In this document: positions 1 to 8,825 of the stretch, piece by piece
Layout: the number at the start of each line of letters is the position of its first letter
How positions within the stretch are numbered: position 1 is the first letter of the stretch
Assembly: GCF_032302195.1 (NCBI RefSeq)
Contig: NZ_CP135275.1
Span: forward strand, 5,022,001 to 5,086,000
Direction: 5' to 3'
Source: Paenibacillus sp. MMS20-IR301
GTDB lineage: Bacteria > Bacillota > Bacilli > Paenibacillales > Paenibacillaceae
DNA: 64,000 nt
Program-made: the position numbers and the translations under genes
The notes under the pieces: generated by a model
The model's input: only the letters and a program-made list of their open reading frames with translations
Database searches by the model: none
Told to the model about the DNA's origin: nothing

Positions 1-585
1 TGACTCATCGTCATAGTCTAAATTTGTGGGCAAGAGTACAACCGGCCGGATAATACCGTAGGTTAGCGGAGTTGAAATATGATCCAGCTGCCTGATTTGA
101 ACATCCCGCCATAACAAATTTGACTGCTGCCATTTTTGTATAAAATCGCTTTTAACAGGCACAGCCATTTTGTAAATTTTACGGTACCTAACATGCGGAA
201 TGATAAAAGTTAAGGCACAAAACATAAAACCGGCTAACCAAACCCAAACCAAAGGTGATAGCTGTAAAGCCGTCATTAGCGGCATAACCGGCGCGGTCCA
301 ATGCTCTGTAATTGGCGGCATAATTACCGTAGTTCCCTCAATAAATGTTGAACCCTCCGGCGCGGAAATCCATTGTGGCAATGTAAACTTTCTGCTCAGA
401 TATTCCGCTAGCGTAAAAAAGCTAAATTGCGATTGAACTGAAACAGGGACAAGCAATTGAATGAATGCAACACCCCAAAGAAACATAAAGGTCAGTTTGG
501 GCAGCTTGTGAATAAGCAGGGAACGCAAGAAAACAACTGCAAGAATAAAGACAGAAGCTGAGATGCTTATTTGAAGTAACGACAT
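1..585 (-). CDS. BlaR1/MecR1-like M56 sensor peptidase (N-terminal part, runs off window)
   Basis: An open frame of 195 codons starts at an ATG at 585 (MSLLQISISA...) and is still open at base 1, so only the N-terminal part is present. A GAGGTGAGG ribosome binding site lies between the upstream stop codon and this start. The visible part has several hydrophobic segments and ends with TPLTYGIIRPVVLLP, the segment conserved before the catalytic HExxH in M56 peptidases of the BlaR1/MecR1 type. It follows the BlaI-like repressor by 9 bases, the usual repressor-sensor arrangement. The HExxH motif and the sensor domain lie outside the window, so the ligand cannot be judged. Confidence 0.85.
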   Translation of the reverse strand, partial: MSLLQISISASVFILAVVFLRSLLIHKLPKLTFMFLWGVAFIQLLVPVSVQSQFSFFTLAEYLSRKFTLPQWISAPEGSTFIEGTTVIMPPITEHWTAPVMPLMTALQLSPLVWVWLAGFMFCALTFIIPHVRYRKIYKMAVPVKSDFIQKWQQSNLLWRDVQIRQLDHISTPLTYGIIRPVVLLPTNLDYDDES

Positions 586-594
586 CCCCTCACC

Positions 595-954
595 TCATTC
601 CATGCTGTCGATAAGACGCTTCAAGCGGTTAATTTCTTCTGCCGACAGCCGTTTCTGTCTAAGCAATGAAGCGATCAGCCTGTCGGGGGCGCCATCATAC
701 ATTTTATTAATCAGCTCCGTTGTTTCGTGTTCCTGGGCCTGCTCCCGCGTAATAACCGCATGGCAAACGAAATTAGGCTCATGCCGCTCAATCGCCCCTT
801 TATCAAGGCATCTCTTGATGATGGTATACGTTGTAGTTTTGCTCCAGCCTACTTTTTCTTTTGTAATTTCGGCAATTCTCTTGGCGGGGGTATCGCCTTC
901 ATTCCACAAAATATCCATAATATTAAGCTCGCTATCGAATAGCTTCATAACCAA
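595..954 (-). CDS. BlaI/MecI-family transcriptional repressor
   Basis: 119 residues, the typical size of BlaI/MecI/CopY winged-helix repressors. The N-terminal half has the family pattern (ELNIMDILWNEG, then KVGWSKTTTYTIIKRCLDKGAI), and the C-terminal half is the dimerisation helix region (SAEEINRLKRLI). Start is probably TTG at 954, which has GAGGTG at good spacing; ATG at 948 is an alternative. In this family a membrane M56 protease (the next gene) causes cleavage of the repressor and relieves repression. Two palindromes just upstream are the expected operators. Confidence 0.9.
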   Translation of the reverse strand: MVMKLFDSELNIMDILWNEGDTPAKRIAEITKEKVGWSKTTTYTIIKRCLDKGAIERHEPNFVCHAVITREQAQEHETTELINKMYDGAPDRLIASLLRQKRLSAEEINRLKRLIDSME

Positions 955-978
955 AATGTAAACACCTCATCCCTATAT

Positions 979-1025
979 ATTCTACTGCTGTAGAATCACA
1001 TATTAACATTCTACTTCAGTAGAAT
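979..1025. promoter_or_regulatory. Two tandem palindromic operators for the BlaI-like repressor
   Basis: Two 18-bp dyads: 979-996 (arms ATTCTAC/GTAGAAT, 4-base centre) and 1008-1025 (arms ATTCTACT/AGTAGAAT, 2-base centre), with starts 29 bases apart. Both contain the CTAC...GTAG core expected of BlaI/MecI operators. They lie between the divergent repressor gene and the HSP90-family gene, so either or both could be controlled. Confidence 0.75.
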
Positions 1026-1167
1026 AGCTTTGTCGATAAGGTTTTGGGAATATCTGTTTCTCAAAAGGAAGCATTTGGGTAATACATAGGAGCAGCATCT
1101 GCCTACATAACGGTCTGTTGTTTGCATGAAGCACAAAAAAATGAATATTAGAAGATAGGAGAACAAG

Positions 1168-3006
1168 ATGGAGAATCAGAACCAGGATACTTATCGTTTT
1201 CAGGTCAACTTAAGCGGTATGATCAACATTTTGTCTAACCATTTGTACAGCAGCCCGAAGGTATTCCTCAGGGAACTGCTGCAGAATGGTATAGATGCGA
1301 TTACTGCCCGGCAGGATTATTCCCAGGGTGGATACGAAGGCAAGATTCATGTCGAGGTAAGCGGGGCCAATACCGGGGCGACCCTACTAGTAGAAGATAA
1401 CGGAATCGGCTTAAACGAGGATGAAATCCATGAGTTTCTGGCGATGATCGGACAATCCTCCAAGCGGGGCGAAGACTTTCTCCAGACCAATACCTCTTTT
1501 ATAGGACGGTTTGGCATTGGGCTGTTGTCTTGCTTCATGGTAAGTGACGATATCGTCATGGTCACACAATCGGCCAAGGGCGGACCTGCACTGGAATGGC
1601 GCGGAAAGCCGGACGGAACCTATACGATCCGCAAGCTCGAAGGGGAATATGCTCCGGGCACCAAAGTTTTTTTGCGTTGTAAAGAAGGCTCCGAATCTTA
1701 CTTCGAGGAAGACAATCTGCAGGAATGGCTGTTTCATTATGGAGCCCTGTTGCCTTATCCCATCCAGTTAGTGTCCGATCAGCATATCCGCTTAATTAAT
1801 CCGCTGTCCCCGCCTTGGATCAAAGATCCGCAACTGGCCCGGAAGCACCGTGACGAGGTGCTGGCCTTCGGCAAGCAGGTGCTCGGCGAGACGTTCCGCG
1901 ATTTCATCCCCCTGCACACCTCCTCGGGCCGGACGGGCGGCATCGCCTTCATCCTGCCGCAGGCGGTGAACCTGAGCGCCAAACGCAATCACCGGGTGTA
2001 CCTGAAGCACATGCTGGTCTCCGAAGCCGCCAGTAACATCCTTCCGGACTGGGCGTTCTTCGTCAAATGCATGATCTGGACCGATGAGCTGCAGCCGACC
2101 GCTTCCCGGGAGCATTTCTATGAGAACGTCCAGCTGGAGCAGGTGCGGGAAGAGCTCGGGAACACCATTCGTCAGGAATTGATGCGGATGGCAGAGTACG
2201 ATCCGGACCGCCTGCAGTCCATCATTTCGCTGCATGCCCTATCCATGAAGGCCCTCGCGGTGGAAGATTCGTTGTTCTACTCCATTATTCACGAGTGGCT
2301 CCCTTTTGAGAGCACGTTCGGCAGGAAGCCGCTAGGTGAGCTCAAGCAGCAGTCTCCCCTTTACTTTACAGCTACTCTGGACGAGTACCGCCAGATTACC
2401 CATGTGGCTTCGGCCCAATCCATGCTGGTGGTGAACGGCGGTTATATTTATGATTTCGAGCTGCTGTCCCTGCTGCCGGTAATTGACCCGGACGTGCAGA
2501 CAGAACGGCTGCTGCCTGAGGAGGTGTCGTTATCCTTTACCGACATTACACCTGAGGAGCGGCTGGAGTACTATGAATCCGTAAGATTGGCGGACAGTGT
2601 GCTGCAGAAATTCCGCTGCCAGGTGCAGCTGCGCCGCTTCAAGCCAGAGGAGATTCCTGTGCTCTACACGCTGTCCCAGGAGTCCGCCCAGTGGCGTGTT
2701 ATGGAGGCGACCAAAGAAGTGAGCACCGACGCCCTGTCCTCCGTGCTGGGCAGCCTGGGTACTTCGCTGCAGGATACGGCATATTCAACACTCTACTTCA
2801 ACCTGAACAATCCTGTCATCGAGCGGGCATTCCGTTCGGCACACCGGGCGATGCTGCCGTCCATTGTCGAGATGCTGTACTGCAATGCGCTGATGATGGG
2901 GCATTATCCGATGAACCAGCAGGAGATGGGGCTATTGAACAAAGGCATCATTCAATTTATTGATTGGGGTATGACAGCCATTCACTCCACAGGAGGAGAC
3001 AAATAG
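1168..3006 (+). CDS. HSP90-family (HtpG-like) ATPase chaperone
   Basis: 612 residues. The N-terminal GHKL ATPase fold is clear: FLRELLQN (E36, N40), the DNGIG loop (D77) and GRFGIGL (113-119). The rest matches the middle and C-terminal regions of HSP90-family proteins, but the sequence differs from ordinary bacterial HtpG. It is closer to a divergent HSP90-family branch that I recall being encoded beside a helical-repeat protein. Start ATG 1168 has a GGAGAA site. Its stop directly precedes the ATG of the next gene, so the two are translationally coupled. Cytosolic; substrates unknown. Confidence 0.85.
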   Translation: MENQNQDTYRFQVNLSGMINILSNHLYSSPKVFLRELLQNGIDAITARQDYSQGGYEGKIHVEVSGANTGATLLVEDNGIGLNEDEIHEFLAMIGQSSKRGEDFLQTNTSFIGRFGIGLLSCFMVSDDIVMVTQSAKGGPALEWRGKPDGTYTIRKLEGEYAPGTKVFLRCKEGSESYFEEDNLQEWLFHYGALLPYPIQLVSDQHIRLINPLSPPWIKDPQLARKHRDEVLAFGKQVLGETFRDFIPLHTSSGRTGGIAFILPQAVNLSAKRNHRVYLKHMLVSEAASNILPDWAFFVKCMIWTDELQPTASREHFYENVQLEQVREELGNTIRQELMRMAEYDPDRLQSIISLHALSMKALAVEDSLFYSIIHEWLPFESTFGRKPLGELKQQSPLYFTATLDEYRQITHVASAQSMLVVNGGYIYDFELLSLLPVIDPDVQTERLLPEEVSLSFTDITPEERLEYYESVRLADSVLQKFRCQVQLRRFKPEEIPVLYTLSQESAQWRVMEATKEVSTDALSSVLGSLGTSLQDTAYSTLYFNLNNPVIERAFRSAHRAMLPSIVEMLYCNALMMGHYPMNQQEMGLLNKGIIQFIDWGMTAIHSTGGDK

Positions 3007-4074
3007 ATGAATCAGATGAATCTAACTGAGATGAGTTTCGATGATTTGATGGAAGAAGCCTATGGCCTGCCAGGAGGAAAGGCTAAGCTCGAACTGCTGG
3101 AGCAGGCGGTACGGGCAGCAGATGCTGCAGGAGATCTCGATCAGGGCTATGAGGCCCGCAGCGAAATTGTAGAGACAGGCAGCTTCTACGGCTATCCGAT
3201 GAAGGCGCTAGTCGCCTTTTCGTGGCAGCTGGGACAGTATGACAAAAACCCGGACCGGTTCGATGATTACAGCCTGCTGTGGTCCTATAAATGGGTTCTG
3301 GACCGCATCAGCTCTTTCGCAGAGATTAGCCGCACCCAGATTGAGAATCTGCTGGAGGATATGAAGACACGCTTTGCGGCAGAAGGCTACAACAGCCGTA
3401 CCTATCACTATTACCGGGCACATATCTTTGCGGAATTTGGGGAGCTGGACGCTTCTCAGGCCGAATGGGATATCGTGCAGGCCATGGACCGGGATGAGAT
3501 GAGCGATTGCCCGGCCTGTGAGCAGCACCATCTTGTCGAGTTTCTGGCGAAGCGGGGCGACGATGAAGGGGCCGTGAAGGCCGCCGAGCCGATTCTCAAA
3601 GGTAAAATGACCTGCGGCGAGGTGCCTCATGTGACCATCACCAAGGTGCTGTTCCCCCTCCTGCGGCTCGGCCGTCAGAAGGAAGCGGATAAGCTTCAAA
3701 AGAAGGGCTACAAATTGGTAAAGGGCAACCGCGACTTTCTGTACCACCAGGGAGAGCACATTGGTTACCTGACTTTAACCGATCCAATCAAGGCGCTGGA
3801 GGTCTTTGAAGAGTATATCGCCTCCTCTCTCGATCATGAGAACCCCGTCGACCAGATGATATTCAATGCCTATTCAGCCAGGCTGTTCCGCCGGCTGACG
3901 GAGGAATCCATCCAGTTCCAGGTCAAGCTGCCGGCAGGGCACCCGTGTGAGCACAAGTCCGGGGACGTAGCATCGCTTGCGAAGTATTTCCAGCAATTAG
4001 CTCTCGGCACAGCAGAAAAGCTGGATAAGCGAAACGGTAACGATTACTATACTGTACTTGTGCAACAGCTGTAG
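3007..4074 (+). CDS. Helical-repeat (TPR-like) protein coupled to the HSP90-family gene
   Basis: 355 residues, mostly alpha-helical by composition, with repeated acidic/hydrophobic helices (for example AKLELLEQAVRAADAAGDLD and ALEVFEEYIAS) resembling degenerate TPR units. No catalytic motif or membrane segment is seen. The ATG follows the TAG of the HSP90-family gene without a gap, with AGGAGG just upstream inside that gene. Tight coupling suggests a co-chaperone or client-presenting partner, but this is inferred from context only. Confidence 0.75.
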   Translation: MNQMNLTEMSFDDLMEEAYGLPGGKAKLELLEQAVRAADAAGDLDQGYEARSEIVETGSFYGYPMKALVAFSWQLGQYDKNPDRFDDYSLLWSYKWVLDRISSFAEISRTQIENLLEDMKTRFAAEGYNSRTYHYYRAHIFAEFGELDASQAEWDIVQAMDRDEMSDCPACEQHHLVEFLAKRGDDEGAVKAAEPILKGKMTCGEVPHVTITKVLFPLLRLGRQKEADKLQKKGYKLVKGNRDFLYHQGEHIGYLTLTDPIKALEVFEEYIASSLDHENPVDQMIFNAYSARLFRRLTEESIQFQVKLPAGHPCEHKSGDVASLAKYFQQLALGTAEKLDKRNGNDYYTVLVQQL

Positions 4075-4094
4075 GCTTGTTTCTAACCAATCTA

Positions 4095-4139
4095 CACAAA
4101 TAGACCGCTTTCCCGGCAAAGGGATGCGGTCTATTTGTG
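4095..4139. terminator. Hairpin between convergent genes
   Basis: Arms of 14 bases (CACAAATAGACCGC / GCGGTCTATTTGTG) with a 17-base loop, between the TPR-like gene and the convergent AraC gene, whose TAG stop (4131-4133) lies inside the right arm. There is no good T-run on either side, so termination is likely but not certain. Confidence 0.45.
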
Positions 4140-5042
4140 CTCTGAGTATGATTTTCTATCCCTCATGCTTTCAATTCGTCTTAGGTTCTCAGTGTCCCGT
4201 GCCGGAGGTGAACCGAAGAATCGAGAGTACTCCCGATTGAACTGTGAGGGACTTTGATAGCCCACATGATATGCGGCACTTGCTACTGGATAGCCCTCAA
4301 AGGCAATGAGGTTCCTGGCCTCCAGAAGCCTTAATTGCTTTTGAAATTGAATAGGACTTAAACCTGTTGCCCTTTTAAACTGACGGTGAAAGGTATTTAT
4401 AGCCATGCCGGATTCTGATGCGATCTCGCTAATATCTATTGGCCTCATAAAATTACCGCGAAACCATACTACAACTTGATAGATTTTAGATAAATTACTT
4501 TCCCGCAGACCAAATTGCCTCAGATTCCATCCTTGTGGTCCCATCAGAACACGGTAAAGGATTTCGCGCTCATAAGCTGGTGCAAGCGCTGGAATATCTC
4601 TTGATATCTTCGATAACCGCAATAAGCGCAGCCATGCCTCCATAAGTTCAATATCCATGGCACAAGCTGCGAAATGCCCGGAAGCAGCCGGTAACAGATT
4701 CTCAGGGAGATCTCTTAATAAACTCTGAAGAACATTCTGATTCAACTTGAGACCAAGTGACATGTAAGGACGGCCATAACGGTCTGGATGCACACTCGCC
4801 GTCGCAGGGACATGCATCGGTAACACGTAATAGGATGGCCCTTCCAGGTCAGCGCTACGCTCCCCGATTGAGAGAATCTTTGTTCCTTGAACCGTAAAAC
4901 CAATCATCGGCTCGTAGAGCGCTGCGAGTTGATGAGCGGGGATATCTCCCTTAATCATACTTAGCCCCGGTACTCCGGTCTCAATCTGCCTGGTGCCTGC
5001 GTCTTTCATCAGATCAATGATTTCATCAAGGACGTTATTCAT
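4131..5042 (-). CDS. AraC-family transcriptional regulator
   Basis: 303 residues. The N-terminal effector-binding/cupin-like region (residues 10-180, with MIKGDIPAHQLAALYEPMIGF) is of the AraC_N type. The C-terminal double HTH is clear (ISEIASESGMAINTFHRQFK and YHVGYQSPSQFNREYSRFFG). It is divergent from an SDR oxidoreductase, a common pairing in which the regulator controls the enzyme. No strong ribosome binding site is visible at the ATG at 5042. Confidence 0.9.
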   Translation of the reverse strand: MNNVLDEIIDLMKDAGTRQIETGVPGLSMIKGDIPAHQLAALYEPMIGFTVQGTKILSIGERSADLEGPSYYVLPMHVPATASVHPDRYGRPYMSLGLKLNQNVLQSLLRDLPENLLPAASGHFAACAMDIELMEAWLRLLRLSKISRDIPALAPAYEREILYRVLMGPQGWNLRQFGLRESNLSKIYQVVVWFRGNFMRPIDISEIASESGMAINTFHRQFKRATGLSPIQFQKQLRLLEARNLIAFEGYPVASAAYHVGYQSPSQFNREYSRFFGSPPARDTENLRRIESMRDRKSYSEHK

Positions 5043-5258
5043 GCATTTAGTCTATCATACGACTTCTTATCCCTCAACAGAGTGTTATATCAATCGGTAT
5101 TTTTGGGTTACTATCCTGCCGATTATAAAGAATAATTTGTGTTGCTCAAAGATTATCGTGGTGTTTTTAGGCAATTCAAAGGCATTTTCAGGCCTATTTT
5201 ATTGCCGCAGATGCGGCTAAAATTAAAGCCAGATCGAACACACAATAAGGAGGATCTT

Positions 5259-6014
5259 ATGAAAATTGCGATTGTAACAGGCGGAAGTAATGGCATTGGA
5301 AAAGCGACGGCACTTGAGCTTGGCAAGCGCGGAATCAGCGTCATTCTCACATACCATTCCTATAAAGACCGGGCAGAAGATGTCGTAAAGGAAATTGAAA
5401 AGAATACAGGCGTCCGGGCACTCGCCCTAAAGCTGGATCTGACTCAAAAATCAGCATTCGAAGGCTTTATTCTAGAAGTGAAAGAGAGCCTCCAGAACAT
5501 TTGGAACAGAAACACTTTTGATTACTTAGTTAATAATGGCGGTGTCGGCTGGCCCATGATGTTCACTGAGATGAGCGAAGAATACTTCGACAAGATTCTT
5601 AATACGAACTTTAAGGGACCGGTTTTTCTTACACAGCAGCTTACCGGGTTCATGGAGGATGCCGGAGCTATTGTAAATACCTCGAGTTCATCTAAAAACC
5701 AGTCATTTCCGGGCTACTCCGTCTACGGCTCGTTAAAAGCAGCCTTCTCAACCTGGACCCGCTACATTGCCAAAGAACTTGCCCCCCGCCAAATTCGGGT
5801 AAACGCTGTTTCACCCGGTCCTACGCACAGCAATTTTGGCGACGGAGTATTTGATAAACACCCTGAATTCATTAAGCCGCTGGCTGAGCAATCTGTATTC
5901 GGCAGAATCGGCCAGCCCGAAGATCTGGCCAAGGTCATTGTGAGCTTATTGTCCGATGACTTCGGCTGGGTTACAGCCCAGGACATTGAAGTATCTGGCG
6001 GACATTTGCTGTAA
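5259..6014 (+). CDS. SDR-family NAD(P)-dependent oxidoreductase
   Basis: 251 residues from ATG 5259, chosen because AAGGAGGAT lies 5 bases upstream; the frame is open further upstream but that part has no homology signal. Classical short-chain dehydrogenase: cofactor motif TGGSNGIG (7-14), NNGG (92-95), catalytic Ser in the TSSSS stretch (141-145), and Y156-GSL-K160. The C-terminal AQDIEVSGGHLL is typical of the family. Substrate unknown. It is transcribed away from the AraC regulator, which probably controls it. Confidence 0.9.
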   Translation: MKIAIVTGGSNGIGKATALELGKRGISVILTYHSYKDRAEDVVKEIEKNTGVRALALKLDLTQKSAFEGFILEVKESLQNIWNRNTFDYLVNNGGVGWPMMFTEMSEEYFDKILNTNFKGPVFLTQQLTGFMEDAGAIVNTSSSSKNQSFPGYSVYGSLKAAFSTWTRYIAKELAPRQIRVNAVSPGPTHSNFGDGVFDKHPEFIKPLAEQSVFGRIGQPEDLAKVIVSLLSDDFGWVTAQDIEVSGGHLL

Positions 6015-6073
6015 GCACGCTGTATTCCCATGTAATATACGGCTGTTAAGGACGATCAATGTGCAGTCCGGAC

Positions 6074-6128
6074 AAAAGGGGTGCCCCATCGTCATGAATC
6101 ATGACTTATGGGGCACCCCCTTTATTTT
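6074..6128. terminator. Bidirectional intrinsic terminator
   Basis: Strong hairpin (GGGGTGCCCCAT ... ATGGGGCACCCC, with an inner GTCATGA/TCATGAC dyad) flanked by AAAA on the left and TTTATTTT on the right. It serves the SDR gene on the plus strand. On the minus strand it sits directly after the rlmCD fragment at 6149, where the original terminator of rlmCD would be expected. Confidence 0.8.
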
Positions 6129-6148
6129 CGTATCATTCACGGAACCGC

Positions 6149-6208
6149 CTATCCATTGCGAACCATTACAGCGACTGACTCCACGTGTATGGTATGGGGG
6201 AGGCGACC
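6149..6208 (-). pseudogene. 3'-end fragment of an rlmCD-like gene (insertion scar 1)
   Basis: The minus strand reads GRLPHTIHVESVAVMVRNG followed by TAG at 6149-6151. The C-terminus of the intact RlmCD encoded at 17803-19404 reads MFPHTVHVESVAVLVK. The frame is closed a few codons upstream by TAA, so only about 20 codons remain. A strong terminator follows. This is best explained as the original 3' end of rlmCD, displaced about 11.6 kb when foreign DNA inserted. Bases 6209-6357, upstream of it, show no gene. Confidence 0.75.
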
Positions 6209-6357
6209 TAGTTACCGTATTACCTGTTATAGTCAATTTATGTCGCGTAGAATCAAGGTTCGTGCAGGCGGCTTGCCTTCTGTTCGCCTGATTTAATGTG
6301 ACTTATCACGAATTATTGCGGCAGTTTTACAGCAGTAGGTTACGACCTAAGAAATAA

Positions 6358-7524
6358 TTATTCATCCTTTAAATCCTCAAATTGCACATGATGAGCTAAA
6401 TAGGATATGTCATTGGTGATGGTTCTACATACATCACCTGCAATTGTTGATTTTAATTTCTTTTCTCCATTCTTTGTTAAGTAAATTACGGATAGTATTT
6501 CTTTAGAAGAAATACACCATACATTGTATAAAAATTGCGAAGAATGAATTTCTCTTTGCTGTTGATCTTTTGGATCAAGAGCCCCGTCGTTCATTAAATC
6601 ATTAACAACAACTGTAACTGAATCATCTTCTTCTTGAAACTGAAGAAGATTAAACCCCTGACTCATTAAGGATATTCTAAACTGATTAATCAACATTGGT
6701 TTTCTAAACTCTATAGGTTGCAAAGTGGGTTGTTTAAGTAAACTTATACTATCTAAGTTATCAAAAACAAAAATACATCGAGCTATATTGAAAACATTGG
6801 ATGTTCTTACAACTTGATGGACGTAACTTTTCAGTTCGTCTAGAGTTAATTCAAACTTCACGTTGTTCTTACCATAACCGCAAATAACCTTGTCACCCTC
6901 TATTTCGTATGAATGATGATAGGCAATATTTCTCCAATCCGATAGTTTTAAGGACAAGGGGTTAGTCTTTAATAAATTAGTGAATTGAATTTTATCCAGT
7001 ACATTGCTTATTGCCACACCAAAATCATACTTCTGGATTTTTTCATAATCATAAGTTTTTCCGTCTATGAGTTTCAATAGCACACAAATTTCATAAACAA
7101 TATGTTTCGTTCCGATTTCGAGATTATCACCAATGTGTTTCATATAAGTAATAACTGAGTCGTAAAAGTCCGAAATCTGCCCATTAGGGGCATTCTGCTT
7201 AACTGTCCACATTAGGTTTTCTTTTTGCGAAAATTCTTTGTGAGTAGACAAGATGATATTCAATGTTTCTACTGAATTAGTACTATAAGCTTCTCGATAG
7301 CATGCTAAAACTTCCTTTAATCCATTTAAAAACACTTCATCGTAATGATATCTCACTACGAATTCAAATGTAGATAAGATTTCACTCGAAGTGGCATACT
7401 CAATTAATTTTTCATGGTTATCAAAATACTGAGACAAATGACTTACAATAGCTTCTTTTACAACTGATGGTTGATTACCTAAAGTAATTAAGTCTTGCAA
7501 CATCTCAAGAATTTTATCACTCAT
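6358..7524 (-). CDS. Predicted HEPN-motif protein (putative RNase of a defence or abortive-infection system)
   Basis: 388 residues from ATG 7524 (MSDKILEML), chosen because AAGGAG lies 8 bases upstream; a GTG at 7542 is an alternative. I do not recognise a named family. Residues 198-203 read RNIAYH, the RNxxxH form of the Rx4-6H catalytic motif of HEPN domains, inside a helical region. The flanks are helical and AT-rich. It is divergent from another HEPN-motif gene at 7654, with only about 130 bp between the starts, so they probably share a promoter region. RNase activity is inferred from the motif only. Confidence 0.65.
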   Translation of the reverse strand: MSDKILEMLQDLITLGNQPSVVKEAIVSHLSQYFDNHEKLIEYATSSEILSTFEFVVRYHYDEVFLNGLKEVLACYREAYSTNSVETLNIILSTHKEFSQKENLMWTVKQNAPNGQISDFYDSVITYMKHIGDNLEIGTKHIVYEICVLLKLIDGKTYDYEKIQKYDFGVAISNVLDKIQFTNLLKTNPLSLKLSDWRNIAYHHSYEIEGDKVICGYGKNNVKFELTLDELKSYVHQVVRTSNVFNIARCIFVFDNLDSISLLKQPTLQPIEFRKPMLINQFRISLMSQGFNLLQFQEEDDSVTVVVNDLMNDGALDPKDQQQREIHSSQFLYNVWCISSKEILSVIYLTKNGEKKLKSTIAGDVCRTITNDISYLAHHVQFEDLKDE

Positions 7525-7653
7525 ACTACTACTCCTTATCACTTATTCTTCTTGTAGCTCATTTCTATTAATATATAATGATTAGTATGGTTCTCAAATA
7601 AAGAATGTAACTAAACAATGAAATGCACATGTTTGTTCATGAGGAGGGTTGAT

Positions 7654-8757
7654 ATGTATAGTTTTCTTTCAAGAGAATTAGATACATCCGATAACCAGTT
7701 TACAAAGAAACGATGGCAATTCAATACAGACACAAGTTTTTCCAGAACAATCCAATTTAATATATTTAGAACAATTGAAACCGACATTACACAAATATAT
7801 GCACAAAAAGATATCATGAAGTACACTAAAGTTTTGTTTATGCTTTATGAATACGCTAATTATCAACGCACCGAGGGAGAGCAAAATCAGGCTATTAGAG
7901 CATATGAATACTTCATGCACGAATCAAATCAAAAGGGCATGTATTTCAACGGGTTCAGAGAGTTTCATGAATCATTAGATTATACAGAAATCTACTACAA
8001 CATTGCTTTTTTATATCATGAGTTGGGCAACTTTGAAAAAGGAATGCATAATTTCGCTAAAGCAGATGAGGAGCACAGTAAAAGAAATAAGGTGGAGATT
8101 GGTCAACTCTTGGTCGGAATGATCGATAAAAAGGGAACTCCGTTTTGGAATTTTAGCAACCACCTTTGCCTAAATTGTGGAGGTTATGATAGCTTCGGTA
8201 AACCTTTTAGCTATCAAGCATTGTTTGGTAAAAAATTTGAAGTGAAAGAAGTCAGATTACTACTGGACGATATGCCACTCATACTTAAGTTGCAGTTTGT
8301 TTTATCCGTGGAAGAGTTCTGGAACGTGTATTCTTATAGCTATAATATTATGAAAGGCTTAAGAGTTAATCGATTTCTTGGTAATCTCGTATGGATTTTG
8401 GAAGCCTACTCTAAATATAAATTAGGGAAAGAGCTCATCAATTTTAAGATTGTCCTTGATGAACTGATTCAAAAACATCCGAGACTCTATCAAAGGTTCA
8501 ATACCCTTTTGCATCGCACTAAAAATCTGAATACTAATGATAGACTAATAACTTTGAACGAGACAATAGATAACGATCAGGATTTGTTAAATAAAAAGGC
8601 TGCATGCTTTGTAGTTGCATACCAATTTAGAAATCATACAGCACATAATCTTACCGAGGAATTTCTTTTATTTAAGGATAGCGCCTATAATAAAAGAATT
8701 TTTTGTTGTATTCTCTGGGCATTTTTCATTACCTGCAATGATTTCAAAAATGTTTAA
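7654..8757 (+). CDS. TPR-like protein with C-terminal HEPN motif
   Basis: 367 residues from ATG 7654, selected because GAGGAGGG lies 6 bases upstream; the frame is open 12 codons further. Residues 60-150 look like TPR units (YNIAFLYHELGNFEKGMHNFAKADEE). The C-terminal helical region carries RNHTAH at 326-331, matching the HEPN RNxxxH motif. LCLNCGGYDS near 171-180 has a CxxC pair but no second pair. Divergent to the HEPN gene at 7524. A sensor (TPR) fused to a toxin-like HEPN nuclease is a plausible reading. Not a family I can name. Confidence 0.65.
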   Translation: MYSFLSRELDTSDNQFTKKRWQFNTDTSFSRTIQFNIFRTIETDITQIYAQKDIMKYTKVLFMLYEYANYQRTEGEQNQAIRAYEYFMHESNQKGMYFNGFREFHESLDYTEIYYNIAFLYHELGNFEKGMHNFAKADEEHSKRNKVEIGQLLVGMIDKKGTPFWNFSNHLCLNCGGYDSFGKPFSYQALFGKKFEVKEVRLLLDDMPLILKLQFVLSVEEFWNVYSYSYNIMKGLRVNRFLGNLVWILEAYSKYKLGKELINFKIVLDELIQKHPRLYQRFNTLLHRTKNLNTNDRLITLNETIDNDQDLLNKKAACFVVAYQFRNHTAHNLTEEFLLFKDSAYNKRIFCCILWAFFITCNDFKNV

Positions 8758-8825
8758 GGTTACATCAGCTTAATTCCTGTTTATATTTTTGAAGTATTTA
8801 CCTCTCAATGTTTACCAGAAATCAT

